DNA from: an uncultured Lachnospiraceae bacterium
GTDB lineage: Bacteria > Bacillota > Clostridia > Lachnospirales > Lachnospiraceae
Direction: 5' to 3'
Length of the DNA: 64,000 nucleotides
NCBI GenBank assembly: GCA_947650155.1
Contig: CANSUS010000002.1
Span: 83,981 to 147,980 of the forward strand
The first letter of the stretch is position 1, and the number at the start of each line of letters is the position of its first letter. Positions 1-9,013 of this stretch are shown here, piece after piece. Both the position numbers and the translations under genes were made by a program. The notes beneath the pieces were generated by a model. The model worked only from the letters and a program-made list of their open reading frames with translations. It had not been told where the DNA came from and ran no database searches.

Positions 1-1
1 G

Positions 2-1360
2 GAACTGGGACTTGCGGAAACTCATCAGACGCTGATTAGGAACGGACTGCGAAATAAGGTACGGATTGAAACGGACGGAAAGCTGATGAGCGGGCGGGAT
101 GTGGCAATTGCCGCAATCCTGGGCGCAGAGGAATTTGGCTTTGCAACGGCGCCGCTTGTGACGATGGGATGCGTAATGATGCGCGTCTGCAATCTGGATA
201 CCTGTCCGGTGGGGGTAGCAACCCAGAATCCGGAACTTAGAAAGAATTTTAAAGGCAAACCCGAATATGTCATGAATTTTATGCGCTTTATTGCAGAAGA
301 ACTTCGCGAATATATGGCGAAACTGGGTGTCCGGACAGTGGACGAACTGGTAGGACGCACGGATCTTTTGAAGCGGAAAGAAAAAGTATCCGAACAGAAT
401 CAAAAAGTAGACCTTGGTTTGATTTTGTCCAATCCTTACAGGCCGGACAGTCAGAAAGTTACTTTTGATCCGAAACAGGTCTACGATTTTGGGCTGGAGA
501 AGACGTTGGATGAAAAAGTGCTTTTAAAACAGTTGGATAAAGCGATTTCGGCGGGCCAGAAGAGAAGCATTGAAGTGGATGTTACAAATACGGACCGTGC
601 TTTTGGCACAATTTTAGGTTCAGAGATTACAAAACGTCTTGGAGACGAAGTAGAAGAAGACACTTACCATGTACTCTGTAACGGAGCGGGCGGACAGAGC
701 TTTGGCGCTTTTATTCCGAGCGGGCTTACTCTGGAATTGGTAGGAGACAGCAACGATTATTTCGGCAAAGGACTTTCCGGTGGAAAATTAGTGGTATATC
801 CGCCTAAGGGAAGCAAATTTAAGCAGGATGAAAATATCATTATCGGCAATGTGGCTCTTTATGGCGCAACAAGCGGAAAAGCATTTATTAACGGTGTGGC
901 AGGAGAACGCTTCTGCGTCAGAAATTCCGGCGCGAATGCAGTGGTAGAAGGAGTAGGCGACCACGGCTGTGAATATATGACAGGCGGACGTGTGGTAGTT
1001 TTAGGTAAAACAGGCAAAAACTTTGCAGCCGGCATGAGCGGAGGAATCGCTTATGTACTGGATGAGGAAAACGATCTGTATACAAGACTGAATAAAGAGA
1101 TGGTCTCTTCTCATGAGATTACTTCCAAGTATGATGTTTTGGAATTGAAAGAGATGATTAAGGAACATGTGGCGCTGACCAATTCGGTCAAAGGCAAAGA
1201 AATTCTTGATAACTTTGGAAAATACCTGCCAAAATTTAAGAAGATCATTCCACATGATTATGAGCGCATGCTGAAAGCCATCGTACAGATGGAGGAAAAG
1301 GGCTTAAGTGCGGAACAGGCACAGATCGAAGCATTTTATGCAAATATCAAAACGAAATGA
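2..1360 (+). CDS. gltB: Glutamate synthase (NADPH) large subunit, C-terminal part (5' truncated by window edge)
   Basis: The reading frame is open from base 2, so the gene begins outside the window; the first internal Met at 86 is not the real start. The visible protein begins with ELGLAETHQTL, the end of the FMN-binding synthase domain. It is followed by CVMMRVCNLDTC, whose C-x5-C-x4-C spacing matches the [3Fe-4S] ligands of GltB. The last ~250 residues form the GXGXG beta-helix domain (GAGGQSFGAF and GKGLSGGKLVVYPP motifs). The enzyme transfers the glutamine amide nitrogen to 2-oxoglutarate to make glutamate. It lies 49 bp before gltD on the same strand, the usual two-subunit operon. The N-terminal glutaminase domain cannot be assessed. 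Confidence 0.97.
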   Translation, partial: ELGLAETHQTLIRNGLRNKVRIETDGKLMSGRDVAIAAILGAEEFGFATAPLVTMGCVMMRVCNLDTCPVGVATQNPELRKNFKGKPEYVMNFMRFIAEELREYMAKLGVRTVDELVGRTDLLKRKEKVSEQNQKVDLGLILSNPYRPDSQKVTFDPKQVYDFGLEKTLDEKVLLKQLDKAISAGQKRSIEVDVTNTDRAFGTILGSEITKRLGDEVEEDTYHVLCNGAGGQSFGAFIPSGLTLELVGDSNDYFGKGLSGGKLVVYPPKGSKFKQDENIIIGNVALYGATSGKAFINGVAGERFCVRNSGANAVVEGVGDHGCEYMTGGRVVVLGKTGKNFAAGMSGGIAYVLDEENDLYTRLNKEMVSSHEITSKYDVLELKEMIKEHVALTNSVKGKEILDNFGKYLPKFKKIIPHDYERMLKAIVQMEEKGLSAEQAQIEAFYANIKTK

Positions 1361-1409
1361 GCCTAAAGCGACGGGAAGAGATTTTGCTTTGGCGGATTGA
1401 GAGGTAGTT

Positions 1410-2903
1410 ATGGGTAAACCAACAGGATTTATGGAGTATGAGAGAGTCACCTCCAGAGAAATAGAACCAAAAAAAAGAGTCAAAAATTTTAACGAGTTTC
1501 ACGAGCATCTTTCTATGGAAGAGCAGCAGCTTCAGGGCGCCCGCTGTATGGAGTGCGGAGTTCCATTCTGTCAGGCGGGGATGAATATCTGTGGAATGAC
1601 AAGCGGCTGTCCCCTCCACAATTTAGTACCGGAATGGAACGATCTGGTATACACAGGAAACTGGGAACAGGCCTATGAGCGTCTGAAAAAGACGAACAGT
1701 TTTCCGGAATTTACCTCCAGAGTGTGTCCGGCGCTCTGCGAGGCAGCCTGCACATGCGGACTGAATGGAGATCCGGTAGCGACGAAAGAAAACGAGTACG
1801 CTATTATTGAAAATGCTTATAAAGAAGGTTATGCGGGGGCCAAACCGCCGAAGGTTCGCACAGGAAAAACGGTAGCGGTAGTGGGCAGCGGACCTTCCGG
1901 GCTTGCAGTGGCGGACCAGCTGAATAAAAGAGGGCATTATGTTACGGTATTTGAACGTTCTGACCGTGTCGGCGGCCTTTTGATGTATGGGATTCCCAAC
2001 ATGAAACTGGAGAAACATATTATTGACAGAAAAGTCAGAGTGATGGAAGCGGAAGGGGTAAAATTTGTGACAGGAGTTAATATTGGAAAAGAAGTGAAAG
2101 CCTCCAAACTCCTTGCCGAGTTTGACCGTGTGGTACTGGCCTGCGGCGCTTCCAATCCAAGAGACATAAAGGCGGATGGACGGGATGCAAAGGGGATTTA
2201 CTTTGCCGTTGATTTCTTAAAGGCAAATACAAAGAGTCTTCTGGATTCCGGTTTTGAGGATGGACAGTTTGTCAATACAAAAGGGAAAAACGTCGTGATC
2301 ATCGGCGGCGGCGATACCGGCAACGATTGTGTGGGAACGGCCATCCGTCATGGGGCAAAGTCGGTGACGCAGATCGAAATGATGCCCAAAGCGCCGGATG
2401 AAAGAAGCGAAAACAATCCCTGGCCGGAATGGCCGAAGGTCTGCAAGACCGATTACGGTCAGGAAGAGGCGATTGCGCTCTTTGGTCACGATCCCAGAAT
2501 TTACGAATCAACGGTAAAGGAATTTATAAAGGACAAAAACGGTAACTTAAAGGCAGTTAAGATTGTAAAACTTTCCTGGGAAAAGGATAAAGAAACGGGC
2601 AGAATGAACAGCAAAGAACTGCCCGGCAGCGAGCAGGTGCTGGATGCGGAAATCGTTTTGATTGCAGCAGGATTTCTGGGCAGTGAGAAATATGTGACAG
2701 ACGCTTTTAAAGTGGAGGTAAACGAGAGGACGAATGTAAAGACGGAAAGCGGAAAATATGCCACGAACGTGAAAAATGTATTTACGGCGGGCGATATGCA
2801 CAGGGGGCAGTCTCTGGTCGTATGGGCGATCAGAGAAGGAAGAGAAGCGGCCAGAGAAGTGGATGAAAGCCTGATGGGATATTCCAATCTGGTGGTACAG
2901 TAA
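1410..2903 (+). CDS. gltD: Glutamate synthase (NADPH) small subunit
   Basis: A 497-residue protein of normal length for GltD. The N-terminal third carries the cysteine clusters that bind two [4Fe-4S] centres (CMECGVPFC, then CPALCEAACTCG). Next comes an FAD-binding GxGxxG motif (VAVVGSGPSGLAVADQL) and an NADPH-binding Rossmann motif (VVIIGGGDTGNDCVG). The C-terminus has the FAD-contacting sequence VFTAGDMHRGQSLVVWAI. It passes electrons from NADPH to the large subunit. The gene follows gltB closely and is probably co-transcribed with it. About 240 bp of AT-rich non-coding DNA follow. Confidence 0.97.
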   Translation: MGKPTGFMEYERVTSREIEPKKRVKNFNEFHEHLSMEEQQLQGARCMECGVPFCQAGMNICGMTSGCPLHNLVPEWNDLVYTGNWEQAYERLKKTNSFPEFTSRVCPALCEAACTCGLNGDPVATKENEYAIIENAYKEGYAGAKPPKVRTGKTVAVVGSGPSGLAVADQLNKRGHYVTVFERSDRVGGLLMYGIPNMKLEKHIIDRKVRVMEAEGVKFVTGVNIGKEVKASKLLAEFDRVVLACGASNPRDIKADGRDAKGIYFAVDFLKANTKSLLDSGFEDGQFVNTKGKNVVIIGGGDTGNDCVGTAIRHGAKSVTQIEMMPKAPDERSENNPWPEWPKVCKTDYGQEEAIALFGHDPRIYESTVKEFIKDKNGNLKAVKIVKLSWEKDKETGRMNSKELPGSEQVLDAEIVLIAAGFLGSEKYVTDAFKVEVNERTNVKTESGKYATNVKNVFTAGDMHRGQSLVVWAIREGREAAREVDESLMGYSNLVVQ

Positions 2904-3143
2904 AGTTTTACAATAAGTTTTGTGATGTACGAAAAAAAGCGAAAATATAATGATACAATTGTGCTTAAAATGTAGAAAAAAACAACTAAATAGTATACAA
3001 AATATGGGAAAGGAGGGAAAATTAGAAAAATATAAAAAATACCTTAAAAAAGTTTGTAAATTCTATAAAATAGAGTTATAATTAGTTTGATTTACAAAGC
3101 ATTGAAAATTTAAAGATAGCATATAGAAAGAGGGACGGGCATT

Positions 3144-4604
3144 ATGACAGAAGAACAATATAAAAGAGCAAACGGAGCAGTATTTCCAATTGTAGAGATC
3201 ATATATGGTTATATTGCATTATCCATGATTTTATGGGCGGTTTCGCAGGATGCTACATGGCGGACATGGGTACAGTTTGCTGTGAGTCTGCTTGTTATGC
3301 TTGTCTCAGCGGGGGCATACTTTACCGGCAGGGCGACAAAACGCTGCGGTGTTATTATGATGGTAAGCGCAGCGGCTGCATATTCGGTGATCAGTCTGAT
3401 CGGTACGACAACCGGGACATGGACTTATGCACTACCGGTATTATTTGCAACGATGGCATTTTTGAATGTGAGACTTATCATTGGCGGAAATGCAGTGGTA
3501 CTGACTGCTAATGTTATCAGACTGATTCTAAATATGCAAAGCGGCAACAGTGCAGTGCTGACGGATATGGTGCTTGCGATGATCACATTGGCGCTGGCGG
3601 CTTTTGCCTCCATCCGGGCGGTGATGCTGTTAATTCATTTTAATAATGAAAATATGGAAAACATTTTGGATGCATCCCGAAAGCAGGAAATAAGTAATAA
3701 AAAAATGGCTCTTGCAGCAGATAATATAATAAAACATTTTAGCAGCGCGACGGAAATGCTGGACAATCTGAAAACCAGTATTGACACGAGTAATTTTGCC
3801 ATGAGCAATATTGTGGAAAGCACGGAAAGTACAGCGGAGGCCATTCAGAACCAGGCGGCTATGTGTGCAGATATTCAGGACAGCATGGACAAAGCGGAAG
3901 AGGGCACGAAGAAAATGCTGGAAGCGTCTGAGAGTACGGATGAGATGGTAGACGAAGGATCAGCAGTGGTCAGAGAACTGAAAGAGCAGGCGCAAAATGT
4001 AGAGCAGGCAAGCAGTATCACTGTGGAAGTCATAGAGCGGCTTACAACAAAGGTGGAGGAAGTACAGAGCTTTGTCGGTTCTATTTTAAGTATTTCCAAT
4101 CAGACGAATCTTCTAGCGTTAAATGCTTCTATTGAAGCGGCTCGTGCCGGAGAAGCAGGAAAGGGATTTGCGGTGGTTGCCGAGGAGATCAGACAATTAT
4201 CGGAGCAGACCAAAGCCGCATCGAATAATATTACGAGTATTATTGCGGAATTGAATGAAGACACGAAGCGTGCTAACGAGAGTATTGAAAATTCCGTTGC
4301 GTCTGTGAAGAAACAGAATGAATTAATTGAAAGTACAAGAGAAAAGTTTGAAAGGGTAGATGGGGAAGTTGGCGAACTGGCCCGCTATATTCATGAAACG
4401 GAAGAAATTATTGAGGGTATTTTGGCATCTACGGCTACTATTTCGGACAATATTACGCAGCTTTCCGCGACCAGTGAAGAAGTGGCAGCTTCTTCTACAG
4501 AAGGGCTTCGTACCTCAGAGGCAACGGTAACAGATATGGTTAGAACGAGAGAAATACTGGAAAATATATTCCTTCTTGCCCAAGATCTTCAGCAGTCGGA
4601 ATAA
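3144..4604 (+). CDS. Methyl-accepting chemotaxis-type transducer with multi-pass membrane sensor
   Basis: A 486-residue protein. The first ~175 residues contain five or six hydrophobic segments with short loops and no large extracellular domain, unlike the common two-TM receptors. The remainder is a long helical signalling domain. Its hairpin tip, around [20 protein letters not shown], is the part of MCPs that contacts CheA and CheW. The membrane-embedded input suggests sensing of a membrane-linked or small hydrophobic signal, but no ligand can be named. It stands alone, with no che genes nearby. An AGAGGGACGGGC ribosome-binding region precedes the ATG. Confidence 0.9.
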   Translation: MTEEQYKRANGAVFPIVEIIYGYIALSMILWAVSQDATWRTWVQFAVSLLVMLVSAGAYFTGRATKRCGVIMMVSAAAAYSVISLIGTTTGTWTYALPVLFATMAFLNVRLIIGGNAVVLTANVIRLILNMQSGNSAVLTDMVLAMITLALAAFASIRAVMLLIHFNNENMENILDASRKQEISNKKMALAADNIIKHFSSATEMLDNLKTSIDTSNFAMSNIVESTESTAEAIQNQAAMCADIQDSMDKAEEGTKKMLEASESTDEMVDEGSAVVRELKEQAQNVEQASSITVEVIERLTTKVEEVQSFVGSILSISNQTNLLALNASIEAARAGEAGKGFAVVAEEIRQLSEQTKAASNNITSIIAELNEDTKRANESIENSVASVKKQNELIESTREKFERVDGEVGELARYIHETEEIIEGILASTATISDNITQLSATSEEVAASSTEGLRTSEATVTDMVRTREILENIFLLAQDLQQSE

Positions 4605-4782
4605 CCTGTCAATTTCTATCAATATATCCTTTTCCCTCATGTTATGAACTCTCATAAGGGCAAAAATAAGGGAAAGAAAAACCTGTAACAAATTATAACA
4701 TGAAATGAACAGGACAGGAAGAACTGATTGGAATGCTTTCACAAATTTCTCCAAAATACAAACAAGAAAGGGCTGATAAGAT

Positions 4783-5022
4783 ATGAGATTTATTTATGCA
4801 GAGTATAACATGCTCCATAACTGTATTGATGTAACTACTTTTGATGGATATGTTTTACGGATAGACTGCGGAAAAGCGGAAGAAGGATTGAAAACAACAC
4901 CATGCTCTGAATGTGCCTTAAATGCTTTGGCAATAGACACCCCTCTTGAATATGCAACACTATACCTTGATAGTTGTATGCAGGCATGGGTATATGCGAA
5001 AGATTCATTAGAATTGTGGTAA
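4783..5022 (+). CDS. Small conserved protein, DUF6061-like
   Basis: A 79-residue protein starting MRFIYAEYN, preceded by AAGAAAGGGC. The opening MRFIYAEYNMLHNCIDVTTF resembles small DUF6061 proteins that I recall from Lachnospiraceae genomes, often near integrated elements; this assignment is from memory. Four cysteines are present, two of them in a C-SE-C arrangement (PCSECALNAL). No signal peptide or membrane segment is evident. It is followed by a strong hairpin terminator at 5041-5078, so it is a separate transcription unit. Function unknown. Confidence 0.7.
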   Translation: MRFIYAEYNMLHNCIDVTTFDGYVLRIDCGKAEEGLKTTPCSECALNALAIDTPLEYATLYLDSCMQAWVYAKDSLELW

Positions 5023-5040
5023 CATATTTTTCTTTGTACG

Positions 5041-5078
5041 GAGAACTGGTCAAAATATAAACCAGTTCTCTCTTTATT
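5041..5078 (+). terminator. Rho-independent terminator after the DUF6061-like gene
   Basis: A perfect 10-bp stem (GAGAACTGGT at 5041-5050 with ACCAGTTCTC at 5061-5070) and a 10-nt AT-rich loop are followed by the T-rich run TCTTTATTTG. It ends transcription 19 bp after the stop codon of the small gene at 4783-5022. Confidence 0.85.
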
Positions 5079-5238
5079 TGTAAAAAGAAGAATATTTTAG
5101 TTTAGTCATGCCTGCCCTCGAGACCGTTTCCAGCCTCACATCCCATATTTCCCCTATATCAAGGCCGAAAAAAGGATTGACAAATTTTCTGCCCGGTGGT
5201 ATTCTTTTAGATAAAGAGAGGCGGTTTTGTACCACTGG

Positions 5239-5766
5239 CTACCTGTTAGTCCTGAGTGGGTTACTCGCTTCTTTTTTTATGTCCACCAAATCATACAGGT
5301 ACAATTTCCCTTTCCCCGTACAGTTTACCACCAGACAGCCGGAATAAATATTATAGTTTTCCGTTTTCACATCATTATCATATATCGGCATGGCAAACCG
5401 TGTCGTGTAGTAATACCAGCCGTTAGAGGCATCACCGGAATGTTTCTCTTTCCGGTTCTCTCGGAACCTTTTATCCGTTGCAATCCCCACCATTTCACGG
5501 ATGCCCTGTGCCGCATTGGCTTTCGCCTTTGCCCTGCCGCCTTTCATTTTCCTTGTATATTTTGAACCGGAATATTCATCCGGGAAGTCTTTTCCCAAAT
5601 AAATAATGTCGCCGGTCTCCACTATTTCCACCAATTCCCCGACAAAACGTTCCAGATACTTCTCCACCTCATTCCAGTCGATATTCTGTTTGCCTGAAAA
5701 AATAATGTCCGGCAGAATAACAACCTGATTGCCATTTTCATCCAGTGCGGTTTCCAGTGTTTCCAT
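5239..5766 (-). CDS. Uncharacterised mobile-element-type protein, possibly a nuclease-like (PBECR-type) domain
   Basis: A 175-residue soluble protein. I chose the ATG at 5766, not the upstream Met at 5814, because AGGGAGGAATATT gives an ideal ribosome binding site there. Conserved-looking blocks are GKDFPDEYSGSKYT, AKAKANAAQGIREMV, GWYYYTTRFAMPIYD and YLYDLVDIKKEASNPL. Proteins with this C-terminal pattern (Tyr-rich strand, then LYD..DIKKE) occur in Firmicute prophages and integrative elements. Some carry a Barnase/EndoU/RelE-like fold; that assignment is a recollection and low confidence. It sits between two other accessory-looking genes. No cognate immunity gene is obvious. Confidence 0.55.
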   Translation of the reverse strand: METLETALDENGNQVVILPDIIFSGKQNIDWNEVEKYLERFVGELVEIVETGDIIYLGKDFPDEYSGSKYTRKMKGGRAKAKANAAQGIREMVGIATDKRFRENRKEKHSGDASNGWYYYTTRFAMPIYDNDVKTENYNIYSGCLVVNCTGKGKLYLYDLVDIKKEASNPLRTNR

Positions 5767-5967
5767 AATATTCCTCCCTAGTGTTGAAACCATTGTAACA
5801 CGCACAAATATCAATGCACAATCGGAAATTATTTTTATTCATACTGCCTGTGTATCTTCACAAATAAATGTCCCAAAAACCACAATATACTTGCTATTGC
5901 TGGTGAACTGAACGCATTAGGATATCTGTACCCGCCGGAAAATGAAATATTTGTTAATGATATTCCC

Positions 5968-6372
5968 ATGTCAAAACGGTTACAGAATGTCCTTATGCGG
6001 AATAACATGCTATACCTCTCACAGTTATCAATACATCCCAGAGAGGAAATATTGAAGTTCCGTAATATGGGCGAAGGTACAATGTCGGAACTTGACAGCA
6101 TATGCCGAAAGTATGGCGTTCAGATACGCTCTCTTGCTTCTATCAGGGAGGCATTTGACAGTTGCCATTTTCCTGCAATGTTACATAACCTGTTCTTTCA
6201 GGGCAAAATATTCAGCATGGATGACTTTAAACACAAGACAGCCCATGATTTATATGTCGTTTGTCAGCGTGATTATGCCCTAACTATGAAAACATACTGC
6301 ACACTAAAGAAAAATGGAGTTATGTTTGAAGATTGGGAGGACAAGTATCTATTTGAGATTCTTCCGAAGTAA
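5968..6372 (+). CDS. RNA polymerase alpha C-terminal-domain-like protein, probably 5'-truncated
   Basis: A 134-residue protein. Its first ~55 residues (MSKRLQNVLMRNNMLYLSQL, then REEILKFRNMGEGTMSELDSI) match the helix-hairpin-helix alpha-CTD of RpoA, where NLGRKSLEE-like sequences occur. The rest is unknown. The frame stays open upstream to about 5788 with alpha-CTD-compatible residues (GELNALGYLYPPENEIFVND) but has no ATG/GTG/TTG start there. The ATG at 5968 falls just before the first helix and lacks a good ribosome binding site. This suggests the gene lost its 5' end, or uses an unusual start. Alpha-CTD-like stand-alone proteins are typical of mobile elements. It is certainly not the housekeeping rpoA. 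Confidence 0.55.
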   Translation: MSKRLQNVLMRNNMLYLSQLSIHPREEILKFRNMGEGTMSELDSICRKYGVQIRSLASIREAFDSCHFPAMLHNLFFQGKIFSMDDFKHKTAHDLYVVCQRDYALTMKTYCTLKKNGVMFEDWEDKYLFEILPK

Positions 6373-6501
6373 AAAACTTCCTTAGATATGGCAGAAATAC
6401 GAAATTTCCACAGTATCGCAATTTTCTGATTATAACAAGGAACAACTGAAAGAAATGACTTCTTTATTTCCTAAACTTCTGGATACCATAGGACAATACT
6501 G
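6371..6501 (+). pseudogene. Possible short coding remnant downstream of the alpha-CTD-like gene
   Basis: A frame ending at the TGA near 6501 reads ...QFSDYNKEQLKEMTSLFPKL and continues to LLDTIGQY. It has the composition of a real C-terminus, but it opens just after an in-frame stop near 6388 and has no start codon or ribosome binding site. It may be the tail of a decayed gene. I could not recognise the family. The rest of 6373-6617 holds nothing else I can support. Confidence 0.25.
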
Positions 6502-6617
6502 ACAGATACCTGACAAAAAGGCAAGTAAGCCGATGAACTGCTTTACCTGCCTTTTTACTTTTCACTATCCGGTAACAACCCAATAAAAAATTCCGAAAAA
6601 TCCACACCGTAAATTTT

Positions 6618-7628
6618 CTAAAGAAGCGGGATTCCGGCAGTGTTGATTTTTTCCAGATCTGTTTCATTCCAAAGCGAGCATTGTACTTCTCCAATATGTG
6701 CTTTTCGTAAAAAGAACATACAGATACGGGACTGTCCGATACCGCCGCCGATCGTATAAGGAAGTTCTTTGTTTAATACAGCCTTTTGAAAGGGGAGTTC
6801 GGCGCGTTCAGGACAGCCTGCCTTTGCCAGCTGTTCCAAAAGAGAAACTTCATCTACACGGATACCCATTGAGGACAACTCCAATGCAATATCCAGTACC
6901 GGGTAATAAACAACAATGTCAGCATTTAAATTCCAGTCGTCATAATCCGGCGCTCTGCCGTCGTGAGGTTCTCCATTTTCCAGTTTATCTCCAATCTGCA
7001 TAATGCATACGGCGCCTTTTGCTTTTGCTATGTAATATTCCCGTTCTTTGGCTGAATAGTCCGGAAACATATCAGCCAGTTCCTGTGTTGTAATAAAGAA
7101 AATATCATGGGGAAGGATTTCTTCTATATAGTCATATTGAATAGACATATATTTTTCTGTTTTTCGTAAAACCTTGTAAACCGTGCGTACAGTATCCTGT
7201 AAAGCAGCTATAGTACGGTCTTTTTTTTCGATAATTTTTTCCCAGTCCCATTGGTCCACGAAAATGGAATGGATATTGTCAGTATCTTCATCACGGCGAA
7301 TAGCGTTCATGTCCGTATAAATTCCCTCTCCGGCACGGAAACCATATTTTTGCAGTGCATAGCGTTTCCATTTGGCAAGAGAATGAACAATTTCCGCTTC
7401 TTTTTCATTCTGCTCTTTAATACCGAAGGAAACCGGACGTTCCACACCGTTTAGATTGTCGTTTAAGCCGGATGCAGGATCTACAAAAAGCGGCGCAGAA
7501 ACACGGGTGAGGTTCAGTCTTTCAGCAAGCAGAGACTGAAAAAAGTCTTTGACTGTTTTAATTGCAATTTGTGTATCATGGAGATTGAGCTCGGGATGAT
7601 AATCCCTGGGGATAATTAAGTTACTCAT
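6618..7628 (-). CDS. asnA: Aspartate-ammonia ligase (asparagine synthetase A)
   Basis: A 336-residue protein, the usual AsnA length. Family hallmarks are the opening HPELNLHDTQIAIKTVKDFF, the loop DPASGLNDNLNGVERPVSF, and the C-terminal ATP-binding segment ELPYTIGGGIGQSRICMFFL. The fold is related to class II aminoacyl-tRNA synthetases. It makes asparagine from aspartate, ammonia and ATP. AAGGTGG lies before the ATG on the minus strand. The gene is divergent from the TetR regulator and stands alone. No T-box was seen in the 235-bp divergent gap. Confidence 0.96.
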   Translation of the reverse strand: MSNLIIPRDYHPELNLHDTQIAIKTVKDFFQSLLAERLNLTRVSAPLFVDPASGLNDNLNGVERPVSFGIKEQNEKEAEIVHSLAKWKRYALQKYGFRAGEGIYTDMNAIRRDEDTDNIHSIFVDQWDWEKIIEKKDRTIAALQDTVRTVYKVLRKTEKYMSIQYDYIEEILPHDIFFITTQELADMFPDYSAKEREYYIAKAKGAVCIMQIGDKLENGEPHDGRAPDYDDWNLNADIVVYYPVLDIALELSSMGIRVDEVSLLEQLAKAGCPERAELPFQKAVLNKELPYTIGGGIGQSRICMFFLRKAHIGEVQCSLWNETDLEKINTAGIPLL

Positions 7629-7763
7629 ATTTTTATTTCCACCTTTTTATACATTTTCCAAGTACTATTTAAACTCTTTTGGGATAAGATTGCAAGCAGT
7701 AATTTCAAGATGCAGGCCGGATGTTGGACTGTTACGGGAGAGGATGGTTTTTTTGAACAAATA

Positions 7764-7806
7764 TTGACATTGTCAACATATTTTTCTATAATATAGACAC
7801 TGTCAA
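7764..7806 (+). promoter_or_regulatory. SigA promoter with two TetR-type operator palindromes
   Basis: TTGACA (7764-7769), a 17-bp spacer and TATAAT (7787-7792) form a consensus promoter. An 11-bp palindrome TGACATTGTCA overlaps the -35 (centre 7770). A second copy, AGACACTGTCA, lies just past the -10 (centre 7800). The centres are 30 bp apart, about three helical turns, so two dimers would sit on the same face. The regulator encoded next (7864-8436) is the natural binder and is probably autorepressed. Confidence 0.85.
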
Positions 7807-7863
7807 TTTTAATGAAACGACTGTCTGGAGGCAGAAGGTTAAATTATTACAAGGGGGTGCGGA

Positions 7864-8436
7864 ATGGAAAAGTTATCCTATCATCATGGAAATTTAAAAC
7901 AGGAGTTGATACTTGCAGGATTAAAGCTGATTGAAGAAGAGGGAATCAGCCGACTGTCCCTGCGCAGAGCGGCTGCCATGTGCGGAGTCAGTCATGCGGC
8001 TCCCAAAAACCATTTCAGGGATAAAGAAGAGTTTGCAGAGGCAGTAAAAAACTATGTAACGGAAGAATTTACAAGATACTTACAGGAAGTCATCGATCAG
8101 AATCGTAATAAAGAGGAACTGATTCGTGATATGGGACGTGCGTTTGTCAGGTTTTTCAAAGATTACCCGCAAAGTTTTTCCCTGATTACCAATCAGAAAA
8201 ATATCTGCATCAGTATGTCGGAGCATAAAATTGAAAAAAGTAATTACGCGCCTTTTGAGATGTTTGTGGAACAGGCAGGACCGGTGTTAAGAAGCCGTGG
8301 CGTAAAAGAAAATGAGCTTGCGCAGAAGATTTTGGAACTGTGGGCTATGGTATGCGGACTTGCGGGGATTTATGTGATGCAGGGCTTTCATTATGAAGGC
8401 GACTGGATGGAAATGGTAAATAAGATCATTTATTAA
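7864..8436 (+). CDS. TetR/AcrR-family transcriptional repressor
   Basis: A 190-residue regulator. The N-terminal TetR helix-turn-helix is clear (SYHHGNLKQELILAGLKLIE, then GVSHAAPKNHFRDKEEF). The C-terminal ligand domain is of the WHG type common in Firmicutes and ends LWAMVCGLAGIYVMQGF. Its promoter carries paired palindromes (7764-7806), so autoregulation is likely. Two flavodoxin-fold genes follow on the same strand, 40 bp downstream and then overlapping, and are the probable regulated targets. The ATG is preceded by AAGGGGGTGCGGA. The inducer is unknown. Confidence 0.92.
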   Translation: MEKLSYHHGNLKQELILAGLKLIEEEGISRLSLRRAAAMCGVSHAAPKNHFRDKEEFAEAVKNYVTEEFTRYLQEVIDQNRNKEELIRDMGRAFVRFFKDYPQSFSLITNQKNICISMSEHKIEKSNYAPFEMFVEQAGPVLRSRGVKENELAQKILELWAMVCGLAGIYVMQGFHYEGDWMEMVNKIIY

Positions 8437-8476
8437 TAAGGTCTGACAAAACTGTCGTTAAAAAGGAGGGAAAACA

Positions 8477-9013
8477 GTGCGGATGGAAGAGAAAAAGAAG
8501 CTGATTATTCAGGATGGCGGACAGGAAAGTGAAGAGTGGATACAAAAACATTTTATGAAACAGGGAGAGCAGACGGAAATCATTACGGAAACCGGAAAGA
8601 TTCAAAACTGTATTGGCTGTTTTGGATGTTGGGTAATGACGCCGGGACGCTGCGTGCTTAGAGACGATTATAACAGAATGGGAGAAAAATTAGGGCATGC
8701 CGATGAACTGATTATTATCAGTGAATGCATTTATGGTACTTATTCGCCTTTCGTCAGAAATATTTTGGACAGATGCCTGCCGTATATTCATCCTTATTTT
8801 ACAAAACGGGAAAAGGAGATTCATCATAAGGCCAGATATCAGAACAGATTGAAAGTTTCGGTCTATTTCTATGGGGAGTGTACGCCGGAAGAAAAAGAAA
8901 CAGCGGTAAAGACAGTAAGGGCAAATGTACTTAATTTTAATGGGATCTTATATCATATTTCTTTTTCGGAAAGCAGGGATACGATTTTGTGTGCAGGGGA
9001 GGGAATGCAATGA
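8477..9013 (+). CDS. Flavodoxin-fold NAD(P)H-dependent oxidoreductase-like protein
   Basis: A 178-residue protein of the FMN reductase/flavodoxin superfamily. The segment QNCIGCFGCWVMTPGRCVLR is the Cys-rich signature of iron-sulfur flavoprotein-like reductases (CIGCFGCW), followed by RDDYNRMGEKL and LIIISECIYGTYSPFV, the flavin-phosphate surroundings. The usual N-terminal GSPR/K motif is weak here (LIIQDGGQESEEW). Start choice: GTG at 8477, 6 nt after AAAGGAGGG; the ATG at 8483 would be 12 nt away. It overlaps the next gene by 4 bp (ATGA), so the two are translationally coupled and probably act together under TetR control. Confidence 0.82.
   Translation: MRMEEKKKLIIQDGGQESEEWIQKHFMKQGEQTEIITETGKIQNCIGCFGCWVMTPGRCVLRDDYNRMGEKLGHADELIIISECIYGTYSPFVRNILDRCLPYIHPYFTKREKEIHHKARYQNRLKVSVYFYGECTPEEKETAVKTVRANVLNFNGILYHISFSESRDTILCAGEGMQ

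Noticed and set aside
5108..5347. A plus-strand gene at 5108-5347
   Set aside because: It overlaps the better supported minus-strand gene end, lacks a ribosome binding site and has no recognisable sequence.
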